Assembly (NCBI GenBank): GCA_963921195.1 | Contig: OY992536.1 | Coordinates: forward strand, 109,766,778 to 109,830,777 | Origin: Pegoplata infirma | Lineage: Eukaryota; Arthropoda; Insecta; Diptera; Anthomyiidae | Direction of reading: 5' to 3' | Length of the DNA stretch: 64,000 nucleotides | Shown: piece by piece, positions 44,320 to 56,074 of the stretch | How the letters are laid out: each line of letters starts with the position of its first letter | How positions within the stretch are numbered: the stretch's first letter is position 1 | Made by a program: the position numbers and the translations under genes | The notes under the pieces: generated by a model | The model's database searches: none | What the model saw: the letters and a program-made list of their open reading frames with translations, nothing else | What the model was told of the DNA's origin: nothing

Positions 44320-44465
44320 GGCGTATACAGGGGGGGGGGCCCAACAACAACAACAAAAAAAAAAAAATTTTTATATGTATTGGAAAACACGAATCTCACG
44401 AAAAAAACAACAAAAATTTTTTTGTTGTTGTTGTTGGGCCCTGAAAAAACAGTCCTGCATACGCC
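44320..44465. mobile_element. 146-base hairpin MITE, GGCGTATACAGG ends
   Basis: GGCGTATACAGG then a G run and GGGCCC pairs with GGGCCCTG..CCTGCATACGCC, with (AAC)n and (GTT)n inner arms. A 13-base imperfect direct repeat GAATACACTyATT lies at 44307-44319 and 44469-44481. Confidence 0.7.
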
Positions 44466-45961
44466 GTTGAATACACTTATTGTATGTAGGGCATAGAAAA
44501 GATTAGAAGGTACGCAGTGTTGTATTTAATCTATTTTCCAATATGGTGGCAAAATGCTTGTTCTTCCTTATCTCACACGTATTTAATATCAAATTAGATT
44601 CTTTGTTTATAAAAAATGAAATTTGTCTTTCATTTAATTAAATTTATTATTTATTTTGCTTTATTCAACGTTTTTTTTAAAGATAATACGCACTATTGAT
44701 AGTTTATAAACTTGTTTTTCTCTTTTGTTGTTTGCTTTGTTGTTGTTCTCCTTTATGTTGCATTGTTTTTATTAAACGTCAAAAGTTACATAATGTGCTG
44801 TCACTAATACTTATTCAAGCGAAATACGACTCTGTTTCATTTCTATTTTTTTCTATGATGTAGGGTGACGATTTTTTCTGAACTCAAATCAGTACGCCCA
44901 AGATTTTATGTTACGAATTTCTTCAAAACTTCAAAATTTAAAATTTGTTAAACTAACAGACTTGGCGCCAATTAGTTTTTCGGTATTTTGCAGAAAATTT
45001 AGTTCACTTTAACCGACTTCATTAGAATGTTTTAACGAAAAATTCAATTTAGTTTAGAAAAAATGATTTTATTAGAAAAAATAACAAAACTCACACACAG
45101 AAAATTATTGGCTGACAATTTTCAATTAAATTTATTGATCAACAAAACTCAATCATTCTTATGCTAAAATTTTTTCTTATTTTCTTTTACTGTTGAATTA
45201 AAATTTTCAACATACCAGATTTTTTTCGCTTTAATTTATTTGAATACATTAATTGAAAAAATTTACAAAATAATCGGGTTTTACTTGTTTTATGTAGGCA
45301 ACACATTGGAAAGCAAGAAATAAGAATTTCTTCATAATTTTGTCATAAGGTTACAATTTATTCTTTAAATCAATCATTATTTTAATTGAGTTTAATCAAA
45401 ACATGTATGACATTTTTCATCAAAATCGAAAAATGTTTGAATAAAAAATTATTTAATTAGCCACCTATTAATTTTTTTTATATAAAAATTGATTGAAGCC
45501 GCGTTTTTGGTGATTGAAATTTATTTTTAATTCTTTCTATGCAGAGGTTTTGAGAATACGAAAATCCCTCAGATTCTGAAAACTTTTTCTTTAAGTTCTC
45601 ATATCTCTTGCTTTAAGAAAACTTCCCAGATAGTTAACACATATTTTTTCTTAAATATCCCCTGAAGTTCTAAGCGCTTTTTCTAATAAGTTTTCTTAGA
45701 TTACATTATCTTTCTTAAAATATAGATCATCCTATGAACTTATCGTTATAAAAAAACTTAAAGATTCTGTGCGCTTTTTCGTATAAATTTGTGAAGATCA
45801 AAATAATGTCATGCTTAGATACATTGTGCGTTAATGAACCTCCTGATTCGTGAAATCTAAAATCCTTAAGGCTGGACGGACGTGTTCATTTTGTTTTTGT
45901 AATGGTCGTCCATCAAGTCCATACACGATCAAAATCACATTTTCATCCAACAAGTTGTACA
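44466..45961. other. No gene seen
   Basis: AT-rich unique-looking sequence. Only scattered TCTnAGATT motifs of the 5690 family occur near 45540-45780. Confidence 0.35.
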
Positions 45962-46342
45962 CCCAGCAAAAACTTGCATTACCAAGTAATGAAATGTGTA
46001 ATGGGAAATTCAAAAGTTATAACTACTTCTGATTCGAATTACCTTTCTCATTACATTTACAAGCAAATGTTTCAAATGTAATGATTATCAAAACAGTATT
46101 AATAACTAATTTCATATATACTTATCGGTAATGAAAAAATTATTTAAAAAAAATTAAAAAAAAAATAAAAAAATATTTAATTTTATTTTATTTCTGAAAT
46201 TTTTTATTTTATTATAATGACTCTGGTAAGTCATTATTTGTAAGTCCTTATTTTACATTTCAAAATAATGCTAAAGGTAATTTTTTATCATTACTAAGTA
46301 ATGCGAATGGTAATGATCTGTCATTACCAATTTTTTGCTGGG
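45962..46342. mobile_element. MITE with CCCAGCAAAAA ends
   Basis: CCCAGCAAAAACTTGCATTA at the left pairs with TAC CAATTTTTTGCTGGG at the right. Repeated ATTACCAAGTAATG/CATTACTAAGTAATG palindromes fill the arms. Confidence 0.8.
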
Positions 46343-46514
46343 CAGTATCGTTAATGCCCCACTTTAGAATTAGTTCAATATAAATTATTTCAGTGCCAGA
46401 CTTAATTTATAAAAAAACTGCCTTGACGACATATTTTATGGAAATTCCAGTTTTTGTAAAAAAATTTCGAGCAAAGTTATTTTTTATGTTGAAATGTTTA
46501 AAAATCAGTACAAT

Positions 46515-47193
46515 CAGTATACATTTCAAAAAATCAGTGAAAATTAGTACATGGACTGATCAAATCAGAAGAATATCTGATTCTATAAATTTTTCAATTA
46601 ACGACAAAAATAGTTAATTTGAAATTTTTTTATTTTGAAATTGTATTGAGAACCGAAAAATTTCGTTAACTTTAACTTCAAAAAAAATTTTGTTGATAAG
46701 TTAACGATTTTCAATAACGACAAAATTCGGTAGAAAAATGTTATAGAATCGCTTTTAAAGACAATTGTCGATAAATTACGATTTTTGACAATATAACTAC
46801 CGATTTTTGTCGTTAAAAAGTTAGTGAATTGCGCTACAGGATAATATAATAGTTAGTCAGTATACATTTCAAAAAATCAGTGAAAATTAGTACATGGACT
46901 GATCAAATCAGAAGAATATCTGATTCTATAAATTTTTCAATTAACGACAAAAATAGTTAATTTGAAATTTGTTTATTTTGAAATTGTATTGAGAACCGAA
47001 AAATTTCGTTAACTTTAACTTCAAAAAAATTTTTGTTGATAAGTTAACGATTTTCAATAACGACAAAATTCGGTAGAAAAATGTTATAGAATCGCTTTTA
47101 AAGACAATTGTCGATAACTTACGATTTTTGACAATATAACTACCGATTTTTGTCGTTAAAAAGTTAGTGAATTGCGCTACAGGATAATATAAT
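46515..47193. repeat. Recent tandem duplication, 343-base unit
   Basis: CAGTATACATTTC starts at 46515 and again at 46858. The two units differ at only a few positions (for example GATAAATTACG versus GATAACTTACG). Each unit holds inverted AACGACAAAAAT/ATTTTTGTCGTT, so the unit itself may be MITE-derived. Confidence 0.92.
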
Positions 47194-47247
47194 TGTTTGG
47201 AACGGTTGTTTGCTGGGAAGTATCGTAAAATATGTTCAAATTAATAT

Positions 47248-47379
47248 GGGGTTCACACTTATGGCCTTTAACAAGTTGTTTAACAAAACAACAGTAACAG
47301 AATAAGAACATAATTGACACAGAAAAAAGACTTTTTTAAAGACGTAGCCCTTAACCCAAAAACAGCAAGTGTGAACCGC
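47248..47379. mobile_element. 132-base MITE with GGGGTTCACACTT ends
   Basis: GGGGTTCACACTT at the left pairs with AAGTGTGAACCGC at the right. TTTAACAAGTTGTTTAAC lies within. Confidence 0.65.
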
Positions 47380-47646
47380 ACGTAGGCAATTAATTTTTGC
47401 ATGATTTCATAAAATTTTCAATTTTCGGATCAAAATTGATTTTTTTTAAACAAGCCAGTTTATTAAAAATTTGAAAATGAAAGTTTATTAAGTTCTCTAA
47501 AAAAATTTAAATTTCCCGAGAGCTGTTATTATTTATTTTCGAGAAAATGAGTTGAAGCTTAATTTTTCTAGAAAACGAAAATTTGACATTTTGTAGAGAA
47601 TGTAATGAACTTGTATTTAAGAATATTTGGGGTTTTCACAGTGACG

Positions 47647-49984
47647 CACAGTGATTCGTTTCATTGGCAAAAATCAAAAAAAAAAGTATGTCTTCAATGT
47701 TGATGATTTTTTGTATTTTTACAGTTTAATAGTAAACTAAAAGAAATATGTACTTTCCTGATTTTTAAGAAGTCATATGTTGCCACAAGAGGGCGCTAAA
47801 GTATGGAAATTCAACGTTATTGTGTTAAAACCTAAAAATTGATTTTTATAGGTTTACTAAAATAATTATGAAAAATCGAATTTTAAAGAAATCAACGAAC
47901 TTTTTTTTGCAAAAGTTACTTTAATATATTAGCTAAATGTTGTATTTCCATTTTTTTAGAATTAATCTTAAAATACATTTTTGTATTGCTCTGAAATCTA
48001 TATTTTTTCTACCGAATTCCCAAAAATTGACAAATTTTGATGGAATGCATAAAAAAAGTTCGTGAGTCAAAAAATTATTTTTTTCGCGTTTTCGATAGTT
48101 CGGACTATGGTTTATAAGACAAAACAATAAAAATAACTAAGTTTTTGTCTGAAGTTGGAAAAAAGTTAGGTTATTTTTGTGTCTTTTTTTAGTTTTTTTC
48201 AAAAGCTATATTATTAATGGAAAAAATATTAGAAAAAAATCCAATACTGAGTATTTTTTCTTTACACATTGATATATTATATAGTATTCTGTAAAAATAT
48301 AATAAAAAATCAGAAAAAAAATATGCAGTACGTGGGCCGTTTTGCTTTAAAAGTTATCTTTGACTTTTACTAAAATCCCCAAAATCACCAAATTTTAATG
48401 GCCTTCATAAAAAAAGTTCGTGAATAAAATTTTTTTGTTTTTTATTTTTTTTGTAGCTTTAACTATGTTTTATAAGATCAAAAAATAAAAATAACTAAGT
48501 TTTTTTTTTAAGTTGAAAAAAAAATTTTTTTAAAAAAATCTAAAATTGGATTATTGTTTTTTTTATTTATTTTATTTACTGTAAATAAATTTAAAAAATA
48601 CATCAACATTTTAGTGTTTTTTTTATATAAAGGTATTTATTATATTGTATACCACAAATTTACAGTAAATAATTCGATAAAATAAGTATACAGTGGGCCA
48701 TTTTGCTTTAAAACCAGTATTTGATTTTCGTTGGTATCCCAAATCAAAACCAAAATTTTTTTGAGATACATAAATAAAGTTCGTACTTAGAAATTATTTT
48801 TTATTGATTTTTTTAACATCCTGGACTGTTTTCTATACGATCAAATAATAAAAATAACTAAGTTTTTGAAAAAAAACGAAAAAAAAAAAATAAAAATTTT
48901 AAGTACCCAAAAAATTTTTTTTTTTTAAGTTTTTTGTTATTAACGGGGTATATACTTAGGAATAAAGCAAATATTAAACGAGTTTACTTAAAACTTATTT
49001 TGAATAAATTTATTTTTCGGAAATAAGTGTTGCGAATATTTTGTTTTTGCAGTTATTATGTATTTTTATATTTTTGACTATATTTAAAAAAAGGATATAT
49101 TAACAGCTTTTTTGTTACCGCAAGCAACTCAACGAAATTTGGCACACTTATTGACGCCATTTGATCTAATCTATATTAAAAATTTGATAGCAATTGAAAG
49201 ATTTTTAAAATAGTTACAGCGATTTCAAGAAAAAGGATATATGGCAGCCACGCGAGTCCTTGCTCAGATTAAAATACAAATGTTGTACGTCGATAGTTAT
49301 CTAAATTTCTAAGACAATTACTAAGTTTAGTAATTTTATAGCAAGTTTTGTGGCTAAAACTCCACTTTTAAGTTTCAGGACATACGACAGGTACAAATGT
49401 CCTTCGACCGATTTGCTCAAAATTTTTATTTTTTTTGTACTAATTAATTTTGTGCTTGCGTACCAAATTTGGAAAATCGTTGACAACTCTTTCTATTTTA
49501 TTTTTGTGATTAAATTATATTAACACTTTATTGCAGTTTTTAAAAAGGATATGTAAATAACTTTTGTTTTAAAAAACCGATTTCAGCGAAATTTGGCACA
49601 CACATTGACATCACTTATTCAAATTTTTACAAAAAATTTCAAGGGTATCGAGTAATTTTTGAGCGATTTATAATATTTTTAAGAAAAAGGATATATGGCA
49701 GCCACACGAGTCCTTGCTTCAATTTAGAAAAAAATTTAAACATAAAATACTATATCAAAATTGGTAACAATGACAAAGTTTGGGAATTTTGTGACCATTT
49801 TTGTAGTTTTAATCACATATTTAAATTTCAGGATATATGGGGGGTAGGCGTGTCCTTGCTCCGATTTTTCCAAAAACTCGTTTTTTTCTTGATTAGATAA
49901 TTTAATGCTTGTGTACCAAATTTCAGAAATCTGCGACCAATATTCTATTTTTGCCCACTCGATATATGGGAACGAATCACTGTG
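47647..49984. mobile_element. Transib-like non-autonomous element with RSS-like ends
   Basis: The 5-bp target TGACG is duplicated at 47642-47646 and 49985-49989. The 14-base termini CACAGTGATTCGTT are perfectly inverted and begin with the heptamer CACAGTG. GGCAAAAAT follows 12 bases after the left heptamer (47666-47674) and 22 bases after the right one (49947-49955, complement). Transib transposons, relatives of RAG1, have 5-bp duplications and heptamer-like ends. The interior is non-coding and contains three blocks of about 360 bases (AAAAATAACTAAGTTTTT near 48130, 48489, 48859) and three AAGGATATATGG..GTCCTTGCT blocks (49230, 49690, 49835). Confidence 0.75.
48000..48880. repeat. Three degenerate tandem copies, about 360 bases each
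   Basis: Each carries AAAAAAAGTTCGTGA-type sequence followed by 'ATAAGA-CAAA-AATAAAAATAACTAAGTTTTT'. Internal to the Transib-like element. Confidence 0.7.
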
Positions 49985-50440
49985 TGACGATTAAATTTGC
50001 CTTTTTTAATGTGGTATTTGGCAAATTTGCCATTTTACTAAACGTCAAGTATTTGCCACCATTTTTTCTTTACATATCGTGAGCGCACTTTTTGTTAACA
50101 ATTTGCACAAAATAACTTAAATTAACTTTTAACAACTTTTTACATTCACAATTTTAAAATAAACACAATCTTTTTTTTTTTTTTTGTATAAATGTTTTTG
50201 TTGCCGCGTTCGAAATTTCAGCATAAACAATCACAGCTGTTGTCATTTTTTCTTTTGTTTTTTTATTTGCACACTGGCATTTTGTTTTTAGACAAGGTTT
50301 GAGTTGGGCATTTTAAGAAAAATATGCCACATTAAAATTCACATTTTTTTGGACGTTTGGCACATTTGCCAAATACCACACTAAAAGAGGCAAATTTAAT
50401 CGTCACTTGAAAACCCTAATTGCATTTAAAAATAATCTTA

Positions 50441-50888
50441 GGGGTTTCACAGTGACGATTAAATTTGCCTTTTTTAGTTTGGTTGTATCTGGCAAATATG
50501 CCAAACGTCAAAAAAATGCCAATTTGAATGTGGCATATTTTTCTTAAAATGCCCAACTTAAACCTTGTCTAAAAACAAAATGCCAGTGTGCAAATAAAAA
50601 AAACGTAAAAATGACAACAGCTGTGATTGTTTATGCTGAAATTTCGAACGCGGCAACAAAAACATTTATACAAAAAGAAAAATACAGATTTTTTGTGTTT
50701 ATTTTAAAATTGTTAATTTAAAAAGTTGTTGAATTTAATTAAAGTTATTTTGTGCAAATTATTAACAAAAAGTGCGCTCACGATATGTAAAGAAAAAATG
50801 GTGGCAAATACTTAACGTTTAGTAAAATGGCAAATTTGCCAAATACCACACTAAAAAAGACAAATTTAATCGTCACTGTGAAAACCCC
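50441..50888. mobile_element. GGGTTTTCACAGTGACG MITE (copy 3)
   Basis: GGGGTTTCACAGTGACGATT at the left, AATCGTCACTGTGAAAACCC at the right, collinear with 14694-15138. It lies only about 25 bases from copy 2. Confidence 0.88.
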
Positions 50889-50956
50889 AACTCTATTATT
50901 GACTTAAAATTTTTAATTTTTGCTACAAATTAATTGAAATTAATTTTTAAACATAA

Positions 50957-51199
50957 GGGGCTTTCACGGTCTAGGGCTTTTAAGTGTGGTAATTAATAAA
51001 ATTGTCATTTGACCAAACACGACATTTAACACCATTTTTTGTTACATATCGTAAAAGCCCTTTGAGTAAACATTTTACAAATGATTTGACGTTTGCCAAT
51101 TTTGCTAATGACATATATTTTTCCTTTTACTCCTGCAAGCAGCATCGGCTCGCATTTTGCTAACTATCACACTACAAAGCCTGAGAGCGTAAAAGCCCC
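50957..51199. mobile_element. Related MITE with GGGGCTTTCAC/GTAAAAGCCCC ends
   Basis: Same plan as the previous family (TTACATATCGT, TTTGACGTTTG and GTGTGGTAATT inner blocks) but with diverged ends. A split relative is 54576-57759. Confidence 0.65.
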
Positions 51200-51221
51200 A
51201 ATTGTATACTAATCATTGAGC

Positions 51222-51601
51222 GTGTTCAGCAGAGAAACCTGCTACTCAACAGTTGAGATGCAGCATGTTTTGATTAGTTGAATCTGCTGAACGAATTTTT
51301 TTTTTTGTGAATGTTTTAAAATATTGGAATATTTTTTTTTTTTTGACGCTTTCATTTATTTTTTGCTGTAAAAAATACTTTTTTATGATTTGTTTTGTTT
51401 ACTTCTTTGAATAACGTCCAAAAAAATAAATAATTTCAATAAAACAGCTTATTTATCAGTTTGTGATCAAATGTAGCATAAATTGTGTACGCTACTAGTG
51501 ATGAGAAGCGCTCACTCAACATGTTGACTGAAATGTCAAAAATCAAACCGTTCAGCAGAATGTTGAGTAGCAGCTGAGTAGCAGCTTTCTCTGCTGAACG
51601 T
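51222..51601. mobile_element. MITE with CGTTCAGCAGAGAAA ends
   Basis: GTTCAGCAGAGAAACCTGCT at the left pairs with AGCTTTCTCTGCTGAACG at the right. GCTGCTACTCAAC motifs repeat within. An 18-base piece of this end (GCTTTCTCTGCTGAACG) also appears at 61264-61280. Confidence 0.8.
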
Positions 51602-51645
51602 ACCCATTGATTAATTTCACATAAATTTAACGTTTGCAATCGTTG

Positions 51646-52181
51646 ATTACACCGTCCGACAAAAATGAAAAAAGTCTTTAAACACGAACTGGATGCTATA
51701 CGTTTGAAACTAGAGACTAAATGTGGAAAAACTGCATTTACGGTTTTTATTTCGTGATCCTGTTCCTTTTAAAAGGACTTCAAAGTTTTAGAGGATTAAA
51801 TTTTATAAAATATTTTTTAATATTTGTACTTGTCCTAGGATGCCACTAGTGATAGACAATGAAAGAGAAGAATCTCCCCTAATATTCCTATTTTAATATT
51901 TTTCAATATCAGAAAAAAAAGATAAGTTACTTCCTTTCAAAACTTTATCCTTCAATATCATTCAAAATTTTCAACAAAATATTTTGATAAAGTTTTCAAT
52001 TGACTTTATTCACATCCTTTTATCTTGATATGGCAAAATACAAAAATGGAAAAATTAGGGGAGATCCTCCTCTTTCATTTGCCATCACCAGTGGCATTCT
52101 AGGACATTGGCATTCAACAAATATATCAGAAATATTTTACAAAATGGATTCATGTTTAATATTGGCTGTCGGACGGTGTTA
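51646..52181. mobile_element. MITE with TTACACCGTCCGACA ends (copy B)
   Basis: TTACACCGTCCGACA at the left, TGTCGGACGGTGTTA at the right. Opposite orientation to copy A at 27160-27630. Confidence 0.85.
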
Positions 52182-52414
52182 TCACTAATCATTGATTATA
52201 TTGAGATAAGTTACCAACCATTATTAAATTTATTTTTAAATAATAATATTAAATACCCTGCAAGAAAAGTGGCCGATTTTTTTTATAGGTTACGTGACAT
52301 GTCATATGGATCCAAATGACCCATCCCAAACTTGAAATAATTCATATAAAAGCATATGTCACTTTCTTGAGGGCAGAACCGGATACATCATTTGTGACAC
52401 TAGACCTGTCCTTA

Positions 52415-52553
52415 ATACCCTATTCACATTTACAGTTTTAAACCGTTTTTAGCAATTATTTTGAGCATTTTCTGTTAATATACTGTAATAGAATAAAGAA
52501 ATTGCTAAAAATATTGCTGCTAAAAACGATTTAAAACTGAATGAATAGGGTAT
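52415..52553. mobile_element. 139-base hairpin MITE, ATACCCTATTC ends
   Basis: ATACCCTATTCACATTTACA pairs with the inverse of TTTAAAACTGAATGAATAGGGTAT. GTTTTTAGCA/TGCTAAAAAC pair inside. Confidence 0.8.
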
Positions 52554-52844
52554 AAGATGCGTTTACACGGGAGAGAAAACTGATAGACAAAGACAACAAA
52601 AAAACAACTCTGTGATCCTGTGAATTTGGCTTTTTCAATAGTTGTGTCAAATCAAATTCCTCTAATACGTATTATTACTTACCTTTTCTTTATAAGTTAC
52701 AGATTTTTGATAGATTATGTTATTATTTTTGATTTGTCGAAGTTTGTAAATATTTTTTTAAAAACATTTTTTATTTTTTTTCCCCCATCAAAACATTTTT
52801 AATATGTATATCTTTTGAAAAAATTGTAACATTTATTTTATGAC

Positions 52845-52975
52845 TGTCGTAATCATTTAGATATTAAGTCAGTATAGAATTCTTTTTTTGTTATGCCTAC
52901 GGTTTGCCAACGTTGGCCAGAACCGTGGGCACAAGTAAATCCGGCGTTATCATTTAGATATAGAGCCACAAGAGT
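52845..52975. repeat. Short direct repeat around a GC-richer segment
   Basis: ATCATTTAGATAT occurs at about 52851 and 52947, each followed later by GTATTCTTT or GAATTCTTT. Between them CGGTTTGCCAACGTTGGCCA contains a small palindrome. Function not recognised. Confidence 0.4.
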
Positions 52976-52987
52976 ATTCTTTGTAAA

Positions 52988-53130
52988 CAGGGGCCTAATC
53001 ATGTAATTTGATAATCGTCAAATCGTATCATTAGCTCATTATTCTATTACCATATAGTGTCATTTCGTGGTAATGGAATAATAAGAAAATTATACGATAT
53101 GACGACTATCACCTTACATAATTACCCCCT
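52988..53130. mobile_element. 143-base hairpin MITE, AGGGGCCTAATCATGTAA ends
   Basis: AGGGGCCTAATCATGTAATT pairs with TTACATAATTACCCCCT. TGATAATCGTC/GACGACTATCA and CATTATTCTATTACCA/TGGTAATGGAATAATA pair further in. Confidence 0.75.
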
Positions 53131-54575
53131 AGATGTTTCCTAACTTTTGTTGTCCTGCTTTCAACGCTTTTCCAATGTAGGCCCCACCGTATTTTTTTGC
53201 CTGGGTAGTCAAATTTGATTCATGAGCATGTTTTTGATTTTTTAAAGCCCCTGTAACTTTTTTTTTATGAATGAAAGTAAATACACTAAAAGCAAGTGTT
53301 TATTGAAGTTTGCTCGTCATTCTTTGTGTTTGAAAATAAGTGGACGTTAGGTGGGTAGAAACCACCACAAAATTTGACATTGAAGTCAAAAATTATCGAT
53401 GTCAAAAATGTAAAAATTGGGTCGGACTTAAAATAGCGACGCTGTGAATAAAAAACTAAAAGGGAGAAGGTTGGGGGCGAGGTAAACAAAAAATTGAAAT
53501 CGTCTTCTAGTCTTTAATACAAGGGAGTAACTGGCTACACATTTGTTCCACCCACCCTAGTGTATATTAATAATTTTTGATAGAGAATTAAATTTTAGCC
53601 GGATAAAAAATAGTAAACAAATTAAAATAAAATAATGCAATAAAAATATGATAAAGAAAAAAATAAAAACATTACCAAATCGAACTCAAACAAAATAAAA
53701 ACACATTGTTTTAGGTTTCTTTTTTAATTATAAATAACAATCGTATATTTCTTTAAATAAGATAAATTGCATTTAAAATATTTTTTTTTGTTGTTTTGTA
53801 ATGTATAATAATAATGTAATGTAAACATAATAAAAGATCATTAAAACTTTGTTAAAAATATAATGATGATAATAATAAAAAGAGGGGGAAGTTCAGGCAT
53901 GTGATTTTGCACAAGTTATTTTTTTTTAAATGTTTTATATTATTTTTAAATTTTTTTTTTTGCACACAATAACAAAATTTTTAAGTTCATTGAGTAAAAT
54001 TTGCAAAAATTAAATTAAAATTATAAAAAAAACAATAAGATCATTTATTTTGAAAGTAAACTTAAATTCATAAATATCATTAATAAAAAAACATGTTTTT
54101 ATAAAAAAATATCACTTAAATTAAACAAGAAGAATAAGAAATATAAAATATAAAACGATTTTTTTTGAAAGTACAATTTTGAATAATAAAAAACAAATAA
54201 TATTTATATCAATAATAAAAAAAAAATGGCCACTATCACGAATTTCATTCAAATCACGGGTTAAAACAATAATTTATGACAACATATAAATATTTAAACA
54301 AATTTAACATGAGATTTTTTTCGGTAATAACAATTAAACATCTTTTGAAGAAATGTTTTTTTTTTTTATAAGAATCTATAATAAATAAAAAATTAGAATT
54401 TCGAGTTTTTTTGTAAATAATTAAGAAATAACTTTTAACAAATAGTTAGGCACATTATTTATATAAAATTATTAAGCAAAACAAGAATTTAATTTATTTT
54501 GTTAATAATGTCAATATTTTTAATTGAATAAAATTCATAATAGTTGGTGGATAGTATACGAATAAAACACATGAG
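53131..54575. other. No gene seen
   Basis: A single CCACCCACCCTAGTG end at about 53545. Otherwise extremely AT-rich from 53560 onward. Confidence 0.4.
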
Positions 54576-54928
54576 AGGTTTTTTATGGTCTTGGGCTTTT
54601 TTTTAAGTGAAGTAATTGACAAAATTGTCGTTTATCCAAACGTCAAATACTTGCAAGCGCGAATTCAGCTGGAGGGAACTTTTTACTCAAATATTTTTTC
54701 ACAAGGGAACCCTGACGATTTATATTATAAATAAAATCCTCTTTAGTCAAATTAAATTTTTGTATAAAAATTCTTAATTGTGAGACTCTTTCAAACATTT
54801 TTTCTGCTACTAAAAGTTAAATATTTGGAAAAATATTTTCAATAAAGAAAGTATTAGATTTTAATACATTTTTCCCTTACACAATTTATCACAATTTAAG
54901 ACATTTTTACTACGGAAAAACACTTACC

Positions 54929-55018
54929 AATAATTTTGTAAAACGCAACGCGCCGTGTTGTCAACATTTCTGTGTGAATTGTTTTACAACGCCGCCGTTA
55001 CGTTTAATGAAATTAGGG
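54929..55018. mobile_element. AACGCAACGCGCCG MITE (copy A, degraded right arm)
   Basis: TAATTTTGTAAAACGCAACG and GCGCCGTGTTGTCAACATTTC as in copy B. The right arm keeps TACAACGCCGCCGTTACG and AATTAGGGCATTA only. Confidence 0.6.
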
Positions 55019-55129
55019 CATTAGATTCTAAAATATTGTTCATATAAAAAATAATAAATTTCTGAGACAATTTCCCTTAGAAATATGTTTAGATTTTAAA
55101 ACTCTTTAAATATAAAAAAGCTCTTACCC

Positions 55130-55250
55130 CCTAATTTTGTAAAACGCAACGCGCCGAGTTGTCAAAATTTCTGTGTAATTTGTTTTTGTTACAACAATAA
55201 ATTGCATTGAAATTTTGACAACGCGACGCGTTGCGTTTTACAAATTTAGG
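55130..55250. mobile_element. 121-base MITE, CCTAATTTTGTAAAACGCAACGCG ends (copy B)
   Basis: CCTAATTTTGTAAAACGCAA pairs with TTGCGTTTTACAAATTTAGG, and GTTGTCAAAATTTC with GAAATTTTGACAAC. The arms contain CGCGCCG/CGCGACGCG, unusual GC content for the region. Confidence 0.85.
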
Positions 55251-55259
55251 CCATTAAAC

Positions 55260-56060
55260 TCTTAGATCGTATTTTCTGTAGTAAAATTCTTAGATTCAAA
55301 ATTTTTCTTTTAAGAAATGGCTCAGATTCTTAAACTTTTTTTATATAGAAATAAATTATCTGAGATTCTGAGAAATTTTTTTACATACAAATTTTCAAAT
55401 TCTGATGCACTTTTTTATGAAATTTTTTTAAATTATTCTAATATTTTAAAGAAATTCTTAGATTCTACGAACTTTTTCGTATACAAAAATTATTAGATCC
55501 TGAAAATTTGTATGTAAAACAAATTGCTAAGATTCTAAAAAATTATCAGTTTCAAAAACATTTTTTTTATAAAAAACTGTTGATACACTTTTTTGAAAAT
55601 AAACTTTCAAATTCATAAAAATTAAAAGAGGCTAATTAGAAGTTTATAAAACAAATTTTGTAAGAAAAGTCGATTAATAAACATGTTATTAAACAGTTTT
55701 ATTTTTTATGAATTTGGACGAAAATCTTTAATTTTTTTAGCATTTTTCGATAAAAAATATTTCAGATTAGAAAATTTTTTACAATTTTAATGCCTTTTTA
55801 TGTGTTCTAATACAATTTCTTAGATTTTGAAAAAATTTTTATATAAAAAAATTATTAGGTTCTTAGACAGTTTTCAAAAATGAAATTCTAAGACACTATT
55901 TTTAAAGAAAAATTTACAGATTAAGTGATACATTTCCTATAGAAAAACTATTAGAACCGTCCAACAGAAAATTGTTAAAATTCTAAGAAATTTTTTAAAA
56001 CAAGCAAATTTTAGATTCTGCTATAGTTGCCTATAAAAAAATTCTAAAACATTTTTCTTA
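55260..56060. repeat. Degenerate TTCTnAGATTCTnAGA repeats
   Basis: About fifteen loosely spaced AGATTCTGA/TTAGATTCT units with T/A-rich spacers, as at 5690-6060. No gene. Confidence 0.5.
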
Positions 56061-56074
56061 TAAAATAATCTCAT

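Larger units (their letters stand above)
47629..50416. mobile_element. GGGTTTTCACAGTGACG MITE (copy 2) split by a Transib-like element
   Basis: The left 18 bases GGGGTTTTCACAGTGACG end at 47646. The MITE resumes at 49985 with TGACGATTAAATTTGCC and closes AATCGTCACTTGAAAACCCT. Without the insert it matches copies 14694-15138 and 50441-50888. Confidence 0.88.

Noticed and set aside
47933..48127. Transposase fragment in the Transib-like element
   Set aside because: The short frame falls in one of three degenerate internal repeats and has no recognisable catalytic motif.
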